Assembly (NCBI GenBank): GCA_963575645.1
Contig: OY754476.1
Coordinates: 2,418,001-2,482,000, forward strand
DNA length: 64,000 nucleotides
Reading direction: 5' to 3'
DNA from: Xanthostigma xanthostigma
Lineage: Eukaryota; Arthropoda; Insecta; Raphidioptera; Raphidiidae
Positions within the stretch are counted from its first letter, which is position 1. Every line of letters starts with the position of its first letter. A program made the translations under genes and the position numbers. Of the stretch, positions 36,322 through 48,955 are shown one piece after another. The notes under the pieces are model-generated. The model saw nothing but the letters and a program-made list of their open reading frames with translations. It was not told the origin of the DNA and ran no database searches.

Positions 36322-36737
36322 TTATAAATGATTTTCGAATTTTCAGCTTTTAAATAAATTTGTTTGTTTTCATTTTCAATTACTAAACTAGTGGAGCTAT
36401 TGGCATGAAATTTACACAGGATATAAGATGGACCAACTTAGTCTTTATTTCGAACGGTTTAGAAAATATTATCATGTTGATCAAGGAGGTAGCTATTTGA
36501 TTCCGTGGTTGGTCTATACAGGTCAAATGCATTCAAACAGCGTGCAGGAATCTAAAATATTTCCTGGATATTATAACCGTCATCAATACCTAAATTAAAA
36601 TAAGGTATTCGGGGAACGATATTAAAGAAGCTTTTTCGATAAAATTCCACAAGGCGCCATCTAGGGTCCAGTAAAAGAACTTGAATAAAGAAAATTGCGA
36701 CAGTTAATCGATTAATTATTGAACTTAGGTCGTATAG

Positions 36738-37047
36738 TACGCGCCACGAATCTAAAAGGCTCGGAAGTTAGATGCGAATGCAGGCTTGCGCTTGTACAGT
36801 CTGTTGAAAAACTACAAACTCGAAACTCAACAAAACTAACATAGCAAGAACATCCTGACAATAGCGTACTCGACTGTACTTTAAAGCAGGAAAGTGACAA
36901 AGGCAACGAGCGATCACGGCCAATCACCGACGAGCGCACGTTCCGTGCAGGTAGCTGGGAGATGGTGGGAGTATCAACGGCTCTAAAATGTGTCTTTGCG
37001 ACGCTGTTTGTGGCTAACTTCCGAACCTTTTAGATCCGTGGCGCGTA
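36738..37047 (-). mobile_element. Inverted-repeat element TACGCGCCACG, copy B
   Basis: A 310-bp relative of copy A in opposite orientation, 416 bp downstream. The ends are TACGCGCCACGAATCTAAAA and TTTTAGATCCGTGGCGCGTA. Together the two copies form a large inverted repeat spanning 36005-37047. Confidence 0.85.
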
Positions 37048-37392
37048 CACCTTTGATGTTGGATTCTGTTCCACCTTGAATGGACGTCCGAGATTCAGGC
37101 AGTGTGTCTCCAGGTGCAATTTGAGCGGCACGCTACTGTTTTCCTGCACTCTGTGTGTGGTTCTGTTCGCTCGGCAAGCGCCCTATAAGCGAGCACTGTA
37201 CTTACAGAGAACACTCGCAATATTGATTAAACAGTTTTACGGCATGTAATGCCGATATGATACATGCAACTAGCTCGCTGCCTCTTCTACGTATACCGGT
37301 TCTACCTGATGTACCGTGGTTTGGTCGATTCTAACAGGGTTGTAGTCGTTAAGGGGGCATATACACCTAACAGAGTAAAAATAGTATACACC

Positions 37393-38079
37393 TAGAGAAT
37401 ACAATCTCGGGATCCAGGCCGTTTTCTGGTCCCGAAAATCCCGGGATCGTACTTGGCTAATCTTGGGATTTCCGGGATTGCCACAAACAGATCTAGTTTG
37501 CATTCCGTAATCCGTTGCGCCTTGATATTACCTTGTCTAGATTATATTAATATTATTTATTACATAACGGCAAAAAACAATCCTTAAATACGCGGTACGA
37601 TATGTAAGAATATGAAGTACAAAATGAATCGGGGTTGGCAAATAGTATTAGACGTGAAATAAGCCTGTTCGAAAATGGAGGAGTTGGTGGATATCACTTA
37701 GAAACAGCATATAAGTTCTATTGTCTATTCCTCCAACCAGCTTGTGTTGGCAATAAACTACGAAGCAGGCTTGGAAGTCAAACGGATGCTTTGATATTTC
37801 TGCGATTGTATTTTCGAAATTCTAAATAGTTTTTTGTATTGTCTTTTTGATTTCTTGCAAACGTAAAGTTTTTTTTTGTTTTGTCTATTTTCTTTTCTTA
37901 CTATATTGTGATTTGTGCTTTGCAACGATAAAAAAAAACATTTTTTAAGAAATTACTCAAGTTTTTTTTCATTTTAGCTCAATTAGAAACTACATAGTCT
38001 AATCCCGGGATCCCGGGATTACGCATCAAAAATCCCGTAATCCCGGGATTGAAAAACATGCACGGGATTGTATTCTCTA
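37393..38079 (+). mobile_element. Deleted hAT transposon, TAGAGAATACAATCCCG ends
   Basis: The 8-bp duplication TATACACC lies at 37385-37392 and 38080-38087. The ends are TAGAGAATACAATCTCGGGA and a complement ending GGGATTGTATTCTCTA. Many CCCGGGATT motifs sit near both ends. It is 687 bp and retains a C-terminal transposase piece (next entry), so it is an internal deletion of an autonomous hAT element and not a pure MITE. Confidence 0.93.
37635..37829 (+). pseudogene. hAT transposase C-terminal fragment (hATC dimerisation region)
   Basis: The frame ends NKLRSRLGSQTDALIFLRLYF plus RNSK, then stop. The KLRSRL...DALIFLRLYF pattern matches the C-terminal dimerisation motif of hAT transposases (family form: KxRSRLxxxxxDALxFLxxYF). 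It has no proper start and no DDE domain, so it cannot make an active enzyme. It sits inside a hAT-type element with an 8-bp duplication, which agrees with the assignment. Confidence 0.85.
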
Positions 38080-38847
38080 TATACACCACACTGGCCGAAA
38101 GTGTGATATCTTGCGCGCCATGATGCCTGAGGCGCGCAGGGCAAGGATATCACACTTCTATACTATTTTTCTTCATATCTCGGTCGTAAGCACGCTTATT
38201 AAATGCATTAATTAATTAATTACATAAAAACACAGATAAATTCCAAGCTAAAAGCTTTGAGGTTATACGTAAAAACACGAATGACAGCTGTGTGCGATTA
38301 TATTTGCTAAAATGTAATAGGATAGCTATGGAAACGACATCTAAACAACAGTGGAATGGTTGTTTTTGCTTTACTATCGCTCGAACGTACGAACTTCCCT
38401 CATTGGTGCGTCTAATTCCACCAAGGAATACATGCTAGACTTTCTGCCTTACAATTGGCGCTGGAAGTATGCACTTTCGATCGAGGTATGAAGAAAAAAT
38501 TGAAATAATTTGATTCGAGAAACTTTTATCAATTTATTTTATACTAAAAAACGGCTGTGATATGGCATCAAAAATCAACTGGGAAAAAACTAAATTAGAA
38601 TAATTTTTTTCTCATATCGTACCGGATTTAAAAATATCGATTCTTGACGAAACGCCAAAATAAAATCAGTCAAAAAGATCGTCATTTTGAGATCGTTCAT
38701 TGAAAATCTACAAAAACACTCAAGAAATTGGTTCAGTGGTTGTCGAGATATTTCAAGCACCGATTAGAAAAATGTGATTTTAGGAAAAACGGACAATTTT
38801 TAGAATTTTGACTCGTATAGTCTTTCCCACCACGTATCACGTTAAGA

Positions 38848-38970
38848 GCACATGCTTGACTAGGATCCACAAAATTTCTGATTGGTTGTTTTGCTGTGTC
38901 AATCGACCAATTAGATTCTGATTACACAGTTTTATTGCTATATTCATGGGAAGTACCGGAATGATAGGTA
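38848..38970. repeat. Dispersed repeat, second copy near 60140
   Basis: GCTTGACTAGGATCCACAAA followed by TTCTGATTGGTTGTTTTGCTG and TTAGATTCTGAT resembles 60140-60265 in the same order. The two copies differ by several small gaps. The element type is unknown. Confidence 0.55.
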
Positions 38971-39260
38971 TACGACTACACTCCTGTTGTTTCACCTTGG
39001 CGTGGTCAACGCAAAACATAATACGTAAGTTCTGTGTGTTAAATGTGCGCCATTTGCGTGCGTGATTGCGTACTGAATATGCGTGATATTTGTTGCGAAA
39101 ACCTGCGCTTATCAGAAATCTTATAAGGGGTTGTAAAGAGGCGGTATAAGTCAATGAGATTTTTGTCTTTAACACACTGACATAGTTTTCCAATTCCATA
39201 AATACTAGAAATCTTTTAGAATGATTATTTCTAGTGATGTGTGTTGATTCAACGAACTAA

Positions 39261-39605
39261 GGCCGTGTTCAGATGAGGCGTTTTACGCGCGAGTCCACTC
39301 GCGCGTTGACACTCGCGCGTACTCGAGATACTAGAGCTACATATATCCCGTCCAGATGCCTACGCGCGTTTCCTAACTCGCGCGTAAAACGCGCGAGTCA
39401 AGATACTCGGCTGCCAATTGCTGCGTCCAGTACTACGCGCGAGTCCGTTGCGATGTTTCTATCGAGGGTATGCAAGCCACAACACAACCGCTGTTTCCGA
39501 GTCCATGTTTGCGCAGAAACGCGCGTAAAACGCGGTATCTGGACGCAATAGAAATTGAAACGCGCGAGTGGACTCGCGCGTAAAACGCCTCATCTGAACA
39601 CGGCC
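39261..39605. mobile_element. PIF/Harbinger-like MITE, GC-rich
   Basis: The ends are nearly perfect inverted repeats of about 46 bp, starting GGCCGTGTTCAGATGAGGCG. They are flanked by TAA on both sides (39258-39260, 39606-39608), matching the TWA duplication of Harbinger elements. The 345-bp body is studded with ACGCGCGAGT motifs in both orientations and is far more GC-rich than its surroundings. Frames across it are products of these repeats. Confidence 0.88.
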
Positions 39606-39608
39606 TAA

Positions 39609-42600
39609 GTTAAATCTGCTTCTGTTTTTAGAATTAAATGATTCAACTACGTCCTGATCTACCGATAACATAACAAAAAAAAATAAACCGAGACACGACG
39701 TATATTATGTAATATACGATGTGGTGTTTCTTTGTTTCTTGAGTTGTGATTGGTTGCTTGGGATAATCGAGCGGCAGTATTTGTATGTGTTTTTTTACAT
39801 CTAGAAAATTTTCCATAATATGCCGATTATATTCAACTTTATCATTAGTGACATATAAAATGAAATCTTTACGAAATGAATTTCAAACTGTATTAGGTCA
39901 TTTGTTTATATATTGGGAGACCCTGATGAGTTCAGATAATTCATGTACTTGTGTTTAAAATATCGATAACTGAATTTGTTAACGATATTCTTTAATTGCC
40001 TGCTTTCAAATCATCCTAACCTTTTATTGATCTGTATTTTCGGAATTGCAAATTGAAAATATTTGCTGGAAAGTGTAGGTGCGCGGGATCAATACAGGAT
40101 TTGTCGTTTTCGTGGAAATTCTGGAATACCGATTCGATGACGAAATATAGTCTGGAGTGTACTTTAGACCGTCGACCTTGTAAAGGCCTATAGCGACGCG
40201 GCCGTCTTGAATCGATGCATTTCGTGCTTAGAAATATAAAGAACAGTCGGGCTGTCATCTAGAAGGACAAGCTGTGAATGATAGTTTTCTACTCGACACG
40301 ATTCGGTACGCGAATGGGCTCTGAACACATCGAGAAATACTATATCGACGTTATTTCGATTAGGACGCTCCAGAACAACGCGTCGTATTATCTTAAAATT
40401 TCGGAACTGGTTTCGATATCGTTAAAAGATCGGCCTATTTTTTTTACAAAGGTCCGCTATTAAAAAATATACGAAAGCCTCGAATGTTTTCAAATTTTTA
40501 AACATATATGCAGCGATACCTTTAAAAAAATGCGATTTTTGATAAAATGCAGAATCTCTCAAAACTTTTTCAAACTCATTATATTTGTTCAAAAAAACAA
40601 GCTTGTTTCCTAAATTTAGCGAAAAAAATAATTATATCTTAATATACACGTCGAATCAAACCTTTTTTCGAAGTCGATTAAAAATATCAAAGTTTGGATT
40701 CGATTCAATGGAGTTATTTATTGTTTCCTAGTCAATAACTGTAACGAAATGTATATAATAGCATTATTATTTTATACCTACGTCTTTTATGTACGACGCA
40801 TTGCAGGCCGCAGGGTTAATGTAAACAAAAACAGAGAATCAAAGGGTTATCACTTATCAGCACTAAGCAGTAAGAGTTCGTTGCCAAAGCCCACGACTAA
40901 CCAGTGGCGGCGGGAAAAAGTCTATTCATACTACAGTTCTATAGAACTTACTTTTCTCTATATTTTTTAAGTGAAACTTACATAAATATTTAACGTTTAC
41001 AAGAAAACGGAGTATAAATCAACGGGGGGGGGGGGGTGTTTAAGAAAACCGACGAGTGAAAAAGAAGGGGGGGGCACGATTTTTTATTTATTTTATGACT
41101 CCTAACCCCAGTCGCAAATGACAGTTTCGCAGAAAAAATTTTAACGTACCGAAATTTGTAAATTTACTCACCAATGTGTCAGTCTGCATTCAATTTTCTT
41201 TACCTAGAAAAAAAAAAGTTATTACAAAATATTTCAAGTTAAGAAAGTTAACCCATATTCTTAGTTGTCTAAAAATGTTGATTGTTTGTTTATAAAAATT
41301 CAAAGCAACCCACGGAAAGTGACCTCAAAACTGTTTGTATATGTTCGACCGTGATTCAAAAACAACCCTGCCATGTTTTTTTGTTCGGGTTTTGAAAAAA
41401 CGAATTTATTTTTTTTACATTTTTAGTAAGTATAATATATTGAGAAAATACTGTAAAAATTTTAGACCGAAATATTGAATATTTACAAAGCTATAGCATA
41501 TAGTCGAGAGCAGCAACGGTCTTACGGTAAGACTCTTACCTGCTATTACCTCTCAATTGTTACACGTTACCCTTATACTCTCGCAGAGTAGAGCAAACAA
41601 ATTAGCAGAAAATGATGCCTTTGAAGAAACGGAAGGTTTACTATACACCAGGCATAGCTGATTAGTGTAAATATTCATTTTTATTTTTTTGTAAGAAATC
41701 TGAAATTAAAACTTTAAACGAGTTTTTCTCAAAACTACGTTTTTCTAAGCGGCGCGGGTGATTGAAACAATTGTATACAACCGATTGCTTTCAGTTTTGT
41801 ACAGGGTATTCTTCATAACAATAGCTCTGTCCGGTACTAGAATTACTTAATTATAAGAATTATTTCTATTTTTTTTAACCGATTTTCAACGAAAAAATCA
41901 CGATTTTCTCGTTGTTTTTTTTCTAAAACCCGCCATTTTGTTATTTATCAATAAAAATGTTTATTTCTAGTACGGGATAGAGTCACTAGCCTACGAAACA
42001 ATAACCAATTTAATTTTTATAATTCAGTTGACTCCAAGTGACGTTATCACCCGCCCAACCCACCTACCTCCATTTAAAGTTGTCTACTTTAGGTCAAAAA
42101 AACAATTATAAAATGGCGTAAAATCAAGCAAAAAAAATTTTTTTTCTTAGTTTATGATGTCAGTAAAAACATGTAACAAAATAGAAAACATCGTAAATTA
42201 CTTTGATATTAAAAAAAAATTCTGAAATAACGGTTGAAAACGAGCCTGAACATAGGACTACGTCTTTAAGTAGTTAAAACGGGACGATGAATTTTGAAGC
42301 AATATACATTCCGGGAAGGAATTTTTGTCCTTTACAATGAAATTGACCTTGAATCGAAGAATAGACAATTATTGATTAATTGATGATTCATTAAACAAAA
42401 AAAATGTTTGCATTTTTTTGAAAATGTAATTAAGTGTCCATTGTTAATAAAAAACGGACAAAATTGGTGACATCACGAACGTTCATGTAAATCTGTTTAT
42501 TAAAAATGATTATACTATTTTTTTGTCAATAATTTGTATACGCGAAAAAAAGCCCGGCTATGTTATTAATAAATGGAGGATTACCTAATGTAAAAATATT

Positions 42601-43843
42601 ACACGTAATTCATAAAAAATAGAGAGTTCAAGGATTTTTTTTTGTATGATGACTGATTATTCTAATGCTCTACGAAACGGACATTTTTGAAATATTGTGC
42701 TCCATTTTTAATGACACATTGTCTAATAAAACAAAAAAAAAGAAACGATCATTAGTTAATAAAATAACAAAATATTGTTAATAAACATATTACAGTTATT
42801 TATTACAAACACACTCAAACACGATAATATAAAGTTTTTTTCTTTTAGAAAAATTATTACTGACGCAACGAATGCGAATATTCCAGGCGTATTAGCCGAC
42901 TGGAATATCAGTTGTAAAAATTTCACCGGGCTAAAAAAATATTTTTCACTGCAACTATACCGTCGCCTCAGAAAGGTTCAAATATTCAATCCGAAAAAAA
43001 AAGAATCGTCTGTCACCTACTAATTTACATATATTATGTTTTTTGAACAGAAATTTATCAGATGTTTATTTATTATAGAAAAGGACACATTTGTATTTTT
43101 TTAAATAAATTTCATCGTAATCGTTTCCGTTTTAAAAAAAGAGTGAAACATTGCAGAACCAAACTCTTCTTTCATATAAAAAATGAACTCATCGTTAAAA
43201 AAATATCCTTTTAAGAACTTAACTAAATCCCTTTTCCAAATGATATAACATTTACTTAAAATCATCTTAGAAATGAGATCACGAAATTACGCTTGTAAAT
43301 AATTATGGGACAGTCTGTATAATATTAAAAGCAATACGACTCGAGGCTTACAGTAGCTTTTCTTCGAGTGTTCTTGACACTATGATGCGTCAAAGAACAC
43401 CAGGTTTCATAAGTAGACGACAAAAACAGACGATTAAAAAGTCTTTGTTCAAATTCAAAATCGACAATCGCATAATTGTATGTATTTTTCTGAATTAAAT
43501 AATACTACTAGCTACTTCAATAGTAGACAGACCCTGCTTCCTCCGTGTTTTTAAGTTAAGTATCTTTAGACCATGTACCGAAATTATTGTTTGGAAACCG
43601 TCCACAATCGATCACAAACTCGGTCGGAACGCTAGAAGGGACCGTTCGACAACCGCCCATATCTTGGTTGGAATGCGTTTTATCTGTAGGTACTGAAGGT
43701 GACGATAATATTACCATTTTTAGAGAGGTTGGAGTAAAACTATTATAAATTATACATTATACAAGCGTCGTCTATTAGATGGCATCGCCGCCGATCATGT
43801 ACGATAAGTTTTCTGTCTCTGCGACGCCGCTGGTACAAGCTAG
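39609..43843. other. Spacer with homopolymer runs, no gene seen
   Basis: Two G runs lie at about 41024-41036 and 41067-41075. A GC-normal patch at 40080-40440 has a protein-like look but no recognised motif. TTGGATTCGATTCAATGG near 40696 recalls the repeat motifs around 32400. No gene was recognised. Confidence 0.4.
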
Positions 43844-44317
43844 TCTAAATATATAAAAGGAAACTGACTGATTGATTTATCAACGCACAGCTCGAACCAC
43901 CGGATGGATTGAGCTGAAATTTGGCACTCGGAGAGTTATTACGACGTAGGCATCCGCTAAGAACATATTTTTGAAAATTCAACCCCTAAAAGGGTGTAAC
44001 TGGGGTTCAAAATTTGCATGAGGAAATCATATAAGATAGATGTATCAAATCAAAAATGCGCAGGATTACTCCTGTCAACATATAAATAAACACGTATTTC
44101 GTGTTTTTTAAAAAACAACCCCTTCAGAGGGTGAAAAAAGATAAATAGTCTAAAAATCAATATGGGTGTCATTTTCAAGGTTTGTCAGGACGTTGATCAT
44201 GTGAATGTCATCAATTTATTAGGGGAGTCTGCGTCGACAAAGGAGTAACTATGTCAAATAATGGGAATGCACCCGTGTTTCGTCTTAATCGCGTGCGAAG
44301 CCGCGGGTAACGGCTAG
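43844..44317 (+). mobile_element. Helitron-like element, second type
   Basis: It begins TCTAAATATATAAAAGG, then ACTGACTGATTGATTTATCA and CGCACAGCTCGAACCACCGG. It ends GCGAAGCCGCGGGTAACGG plus CTAG followed by T. The 3' GC hairpin and CTAG fit a Helitron. The base before TC is G rather than the usual A, so the left border is less sure. It is 474 bp and non-coding. Confidence 0.65.
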
Positions 44318-44765
44318 TATTGAATAAAGTAAGACGTCTTAACGGCGTATTCACGTGAATGCATGGCTGCAATACTTCTGACCGGAGCAGAGACTCGGCG
44401 AGAGTGTGCCGCGAGTGAGTATCGCCAGAGAGGTATAGCTGAGTGAGACCGGCGTCGTTGCCATAAAAGGAGCGATCCGGTTGCCAAATGTGAACGTCTC
44501 GCACTCCCTCGTGCCCTATTACATTCTCTATACGCGTTCTTTTCCCGCACGGAGTACGGACCAATCTCTATCCTGCTTCCTCTCATCCCCTCAACGCCGC
44601 AGCTCCCCATATAACTTCACAATGTTGTCGCGACACTATAACGCTCTGTTCATATATACAAATATTTTTTATAAGTATAGTCGGACCGTTTGTTTCGTGA
44701 CCAATTTGCCCGCGACTTCGTCCGCGCGGTATAGATGATATATTATATTGTAGCCTGTTAAATTA
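44318..44765. other. GC-richer spacer and TE fragment
   Basis: From 44335 to 44640 the sequence is notably GC-rich with CpG. At 44707-44735 it contains TTGCCCGCGACTTCGTCCGC, the familiar end motif of dispersed insect retroelements or Helitrons. Overlapping frames on both strands have no recognised protein. Confidence 0.4.
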
Positions 44766-45359
44766 TCTTTATATATAAAAATTACGTGTCACATGTTTGT
44801 CCGCGATGAACTCCTAAACTACTGAACCGATTTTAAATTTGATTTGCACACCGTGTGCAATTCGACCCAACTTGAAAGATAGGATAGCTTACATTTCAAT
44901 TTATAGTCGCAATATTATTTTATTGCAAATTATTTGTCTATTCCTTGACAGGCATAATTATCTGTTGACTGGATTGAGTGAATATTCAATAGATGGCGCA
45001 ACGTTTCATATAAGCTACAATTCAATAGCATAACCACCACGTGTTGCTGAGGTTAAGGTATCGAGCACGACGGCGCAGCCGGAGTGCTCAGCTCCAAAGG
45101 ATTCTAACAGATGGCGATACCTGTTGACTGGATTGAGTGAATATTCAATAGATGGCGCAACGTTTCATATAAGCTACAATTCAATAGCATAACCACCACG
45201 TGTTGCTGAGGTTAAGGTATGGAGCACGACGGCGCAGCCAGAGTGCTCGAATATATATATATATATATTATCGCGTTAAAATAAAAACGCTTTTCGTGGA
45301 GACCAACTTTGCAACGGTGGAAATCTACAAATTCGAGCGAAGCCGAACCGGGCCGCTAG
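44766..45359 (+). mobile_element. Helitron-like element, third type, with tandem duplication
   Basis: A (44765) precedes the 5' end TCTTTATATATAAAAATTAC. The 3' end is GAGCGAAGCCGAACCGGGCCG plus CTAG, followed by T (45360). This satisfies the A|TC...CTAG|T rule. Inside, a 129-bp unit is present twice with a period of 159 bp, followed by an AT dinucleotide run. Confidence 0.8.
44962..45249 (+). repeat. Two-copy tandem repeat (159-bp period) and AT run
   Basis: The units at 44962-45090 and 45121-45249 begin CTGTTGACTGGATTGAGTGA and end GGCGCAGCC[G/A]GAGTGCTC. They are nearly identical, implying a recent duplication. An (AT)n run follows at about 45250-45270. Confidence 0.92.
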
Positions 45360-45360
45360 T

Positions 45361-48300
45361 TTTATATAAAAACAACCCCCACCCCGTTCGGGCAATTATG
45401 TTCAAAAGACCTTCGGACATGTATTTCTTTATTTTCTAAACAGTATTTTTCCTAGACTCTCACGTTTTTAGCTTAAGTAATTTCACAGATGACGTATCCT
45501 TTATGAAGGCTTTCACCCCTCTAAGGGTTATTTTTAATTATTTGAATTTGTCCTGTTCACAATTTTTGTCTTTTAATTGCGCGCTGGAATTCTTGAGGCT
45601 TTGATTCAAAATTTAATAGATATTCAGGTAGTGATTGACTGAACTATAGCAAACGTTAAAAGCTTCAGTAAGGTAGAGGGTACTGTTGCTTGCGGTCACC
45701 AAAGCTTACTCATTTCATTTACTCATTAAAACAGTGCTGCCACAACAACTGTACACGATAAACTACAAGAAATACAAAATGCGATGTGTAATATTTAATG
45801 GCGCGCAATTTTGTAACGAAATATTGTTAAACCGCTTGTTTACATGCATAATTAAGTTTTTTGTTCCGTTTTTTCAATTTATGTTTCTTTACAAACTTGC
45901 TATACTTGCCAAAAATACATAAGTACGAATATTTTTTTTTTTAATTTTGACTTTTAGTTTGGCATTCGTGATTGCAGAAACAAAATTCTAATAGATTTTT
46001 TTCTGTCAAAATTATCGTGTATTATTACCAAATTTTTCATTGTTATTTATACAGTAATGGTTTTTGTTATTTTTTCAAGTCTTGTTTTATTTATCTTTAA
46101 ATGCACGCCAATCTAATACTTATTTTATTATCAAATACATAAGTAACCAGCTGTACTTCAAATATTATACAGAAATATTAATTTCAAAGAATATCAGAAT
46201 ATTGTTTTTTATTAATTCTAGGAAATTATCATTATGTTATCAATTTACAATAAGTTTTTGATTCGTCGATTATTATTTATTTATTTTTTGCACGCTTTTT
46301 ATCAGAACAGATTAATTATTATATTAATTAGGTAGAGGTGTGTCATTATTTCTTAGTGGTGTTTATACTTTATAGTAGCTTTACATCATTATATAAAAAT
46401 AGCGCTGATCATATTATTACTAATTAGACCAGAGATGCGCAAAAAAAGCAAAACGATTGAAAAGTTTGCGCACCACTGAATTCACTGAAACAATCAAAAG
46501 TATTATTTTATAATCGACCATCAGAGCTCATTGCAACATATTTTTGAAATGTTGATATTCTATTCATCCAGCGGGTTATAATATCGTAACTTTAATCTGT
46601 TCAGTTCATAGAATACCTGGATCAATGGGTTGACTCCACTGGTTTTGATGGAACTTTCCCTAGAAAGTATCAAAACGTTTATTGTAAAAAATAAACTACT
46701 GTTAAATATTTTAAAGAAGTTTAACCTCTCAAAATTTGTAAAAATCGAATTTCGTGAAAAAAGGTCATTTGCATGACGTAGACAAGACTATGATGATGTA
46801 TCAGTGTCAGTCAATTGTTGGCCAGTACCCAATTGCGTATAATCTTTCTTATAAAAAACATACATTTCCAGTTTCCCATGATGTCATTTTAGAACGCGTG
46901 TATATAAATGATTGTCATTTGTACTTTTTTCTTTATACAATGAGTATAATAGGTACATGACAAAATTTCTAGTTCTGTATTTTATTAAAATTGCCTGTTA
47001 CGTCAGATGGCTGCGATATAGTGAACTCTCCTTAATTTGAACGGACATTCACGGATCGTCATCTTTCGTCCGCTTAAGAGAGGCGTCGCCGAAAAGAGAA
47101 TTTGCATGGGTATAATTTCAAGAGATCCTTTATATGACACGAAGAGTTAAATATTTTTCTGTTGCAATTTCCTCAAAATAATGCAAACGAAAAATAAGAA
47201 TCGGAAGAATAATGTATTTTTTACATTTTAAAACGCGAGATGTTGGGGAATTTTAGATTATATGTACTAGTTATTTGAGCCAAGTGCAAAACTACTCACG
47301 CTTAGTTTGACCTCCATGTTTTGCAGCATTGCCGAATGTTGGTGCTATTTAGCCAAATTTGTTGACAACAAACCAATAAGAAACTTTTTACAAGTAAATG
47401 TTCAATCGAATCTAAACGATTGGAAAATTGTAATAAGTAAAATTATTTTTGTATGCCAAAATAGTTAGATTTTACCTGTCTCGTCGTTTTAATTAAATTT
47501 GTGTTCCTGGCATTGGCAACACTGCAGTGTCGCCGTTTGAGGCGTGCGCAACGCGTCAACAAGAAGTTTACGATTTTTAAAACACATCGTTTAACTAGTA
47601 AGTCCCAAACTCTGGCGTTAACAAACTTTGGGGATGTTGACCTTGTCTGTTCACACAATCTTTTTTTTGTTGTTGAATTTGCTTAATCATTTGTTTCTCA
47701 TTTTTATAAATGGCTACCGTTGGTTGATCTAGAATATCACAATCTAAATAACATTTTCTCATTTTCTTACAAGCTTATCCGAACTATTGTATTTATATTA
47801 GCTTTTAGTAAGACTGGGTACGAAAACTGGTTAAAATTTGATACCAAGACCGCAGTAATTATGAATATGTAAAACCTGTTCTTTTCTATAATTTTTCGTT
47901 AACGGTAACCGACCAAAAAAAAAGTAACAGTTTAAAACGGCTATATCTCTGAAACGAAAAAAGATACAGGGTTGCGGATGGTTGGAATCGATTCAGCATG
48001 ATTTTTTCTCGAACACTTGATATCAAACGAAACTGAGCGAATTTATTTTTCAAAAATTTCTCAATTTCCCTTCTTACTTTTTTCGTAGAAAAAACCCAAA
48101 AATCCGTCCACTCCAACGTTTATTATTATTTCAAGCGACAACCGAATCTTTTATTTATTTAATAACTTCGTATTAAAAATAACAATTGCTCTAAACTGAT
48201 TAAATGCTCATAAAAAAATGGAATTTAGTAAAAAGCTTTCCTAAAAAAATATCCATGGCTCTGTACATCCACATTGGCACGTATTATTTTTCTAGAAATT

Positions 48301-48620
48301 GAGAGGCGTTTACAAAAGAAAGCATACAATAGTAAAAATCTTTTATTCTTTTGAAAAAGAATTTACTATGTGACGCTACTTTAAGACCTTTGAGTATAAA
48401 GTTCATTTCGAAAAAAGAATTTTCAGCAGGAGAGATTGTCTCCCTGCTTCACCGCCACTGTTAGTTACAATATTTGTGTGTTGAAAAAACGTCACATGCA
48501 GAGGGCAAAGACAGCAGCTGTGACTTGTGAGTGTTGGATGGCAGCGAGATCTACCAGCTACCGAAAGCATTAAACAACAGCTAAAAACTGTAAATTCGTG
48601 TCTAAAGTGACTACTCGTTA
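45361..48620. other. A/T-rich spacer, no gene seen
   Basis: No coding exon was recognised. CTCCTTAATTTGAACGGACA and TTCGTCCGCTTAAGAGAGGC near 47030-47090 look like an end of a pogo-type element, as at 55990. Fragments of the TATACAGG/GAAACGAAAAAAGAT repeat are near 47950. Confidence 0.4.
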
Positions 48621-48705
48621 TCTATATTACTGAAGAGTTTGTTTGTTTGTTTGGTTGAACGCGCTAATCTCAGGAACTACTGGTTCGAATTGAAAAAAAC
48701 ACTCT
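48621..48705 (+). mobile_element. Helitron 5' fragment
   Basis: It starts A|TCTATATTACTGAAGAG, followed by TTTGTTTGTTTGTTTGGTTG and AACGCGCTAATCTCAGGAAC. This matches the 5' 85 bp of the main Helitron family, after which similarity stops. Confidence 0.75.
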
Positions 48706-48805
48706 TTCATCTTAAGAACAAAATTATTTCTTCTAAGCTTTGGTTATTTTGTATGGTACTTTTGTTAACGAACTACAATAAAATTAAAATTAATATGTAG
48801 GTACT

Positions 48806-48955
48806 AATGATGTGCCGGATATCCGTATTCCTATCCGCGGATATCCGAGGGAGAAGAAAGATCCATATCCGTATCCGTTAGTTTTTGGCGGATCTTTTAC
48901 CTTATTAATTTTCAATTCATAGATGAAATTTTATGTATACCTATTAGTGATGATC
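48806..48955 (-). mobile_element. hAT MITE fragment, GGATACGGAT family
   Basis: From TAATGATGTGCCGGATATCC inward it matches, in reverse, the 3' 150 bp of the family through CAATTCATAGATGAAATTTT, and then breaks off. The other end is missing and there is no target duplication. Confidence 0.82.

Noticed and set aside
36129-36939. Similar frames on opposite strands (SLSCFKVQSSTLLS)
   Set aside because: They arise from the two inverted copies of one non-coding element. The shared frame reflects DNA similarity, not selection on protein.
39273-39671. Arginine-rich frames MRRFTRESTRA on both strands
   Set aside because: The identical peptide on both strands comes from the inverted ends of the Harbinger-like MITE.
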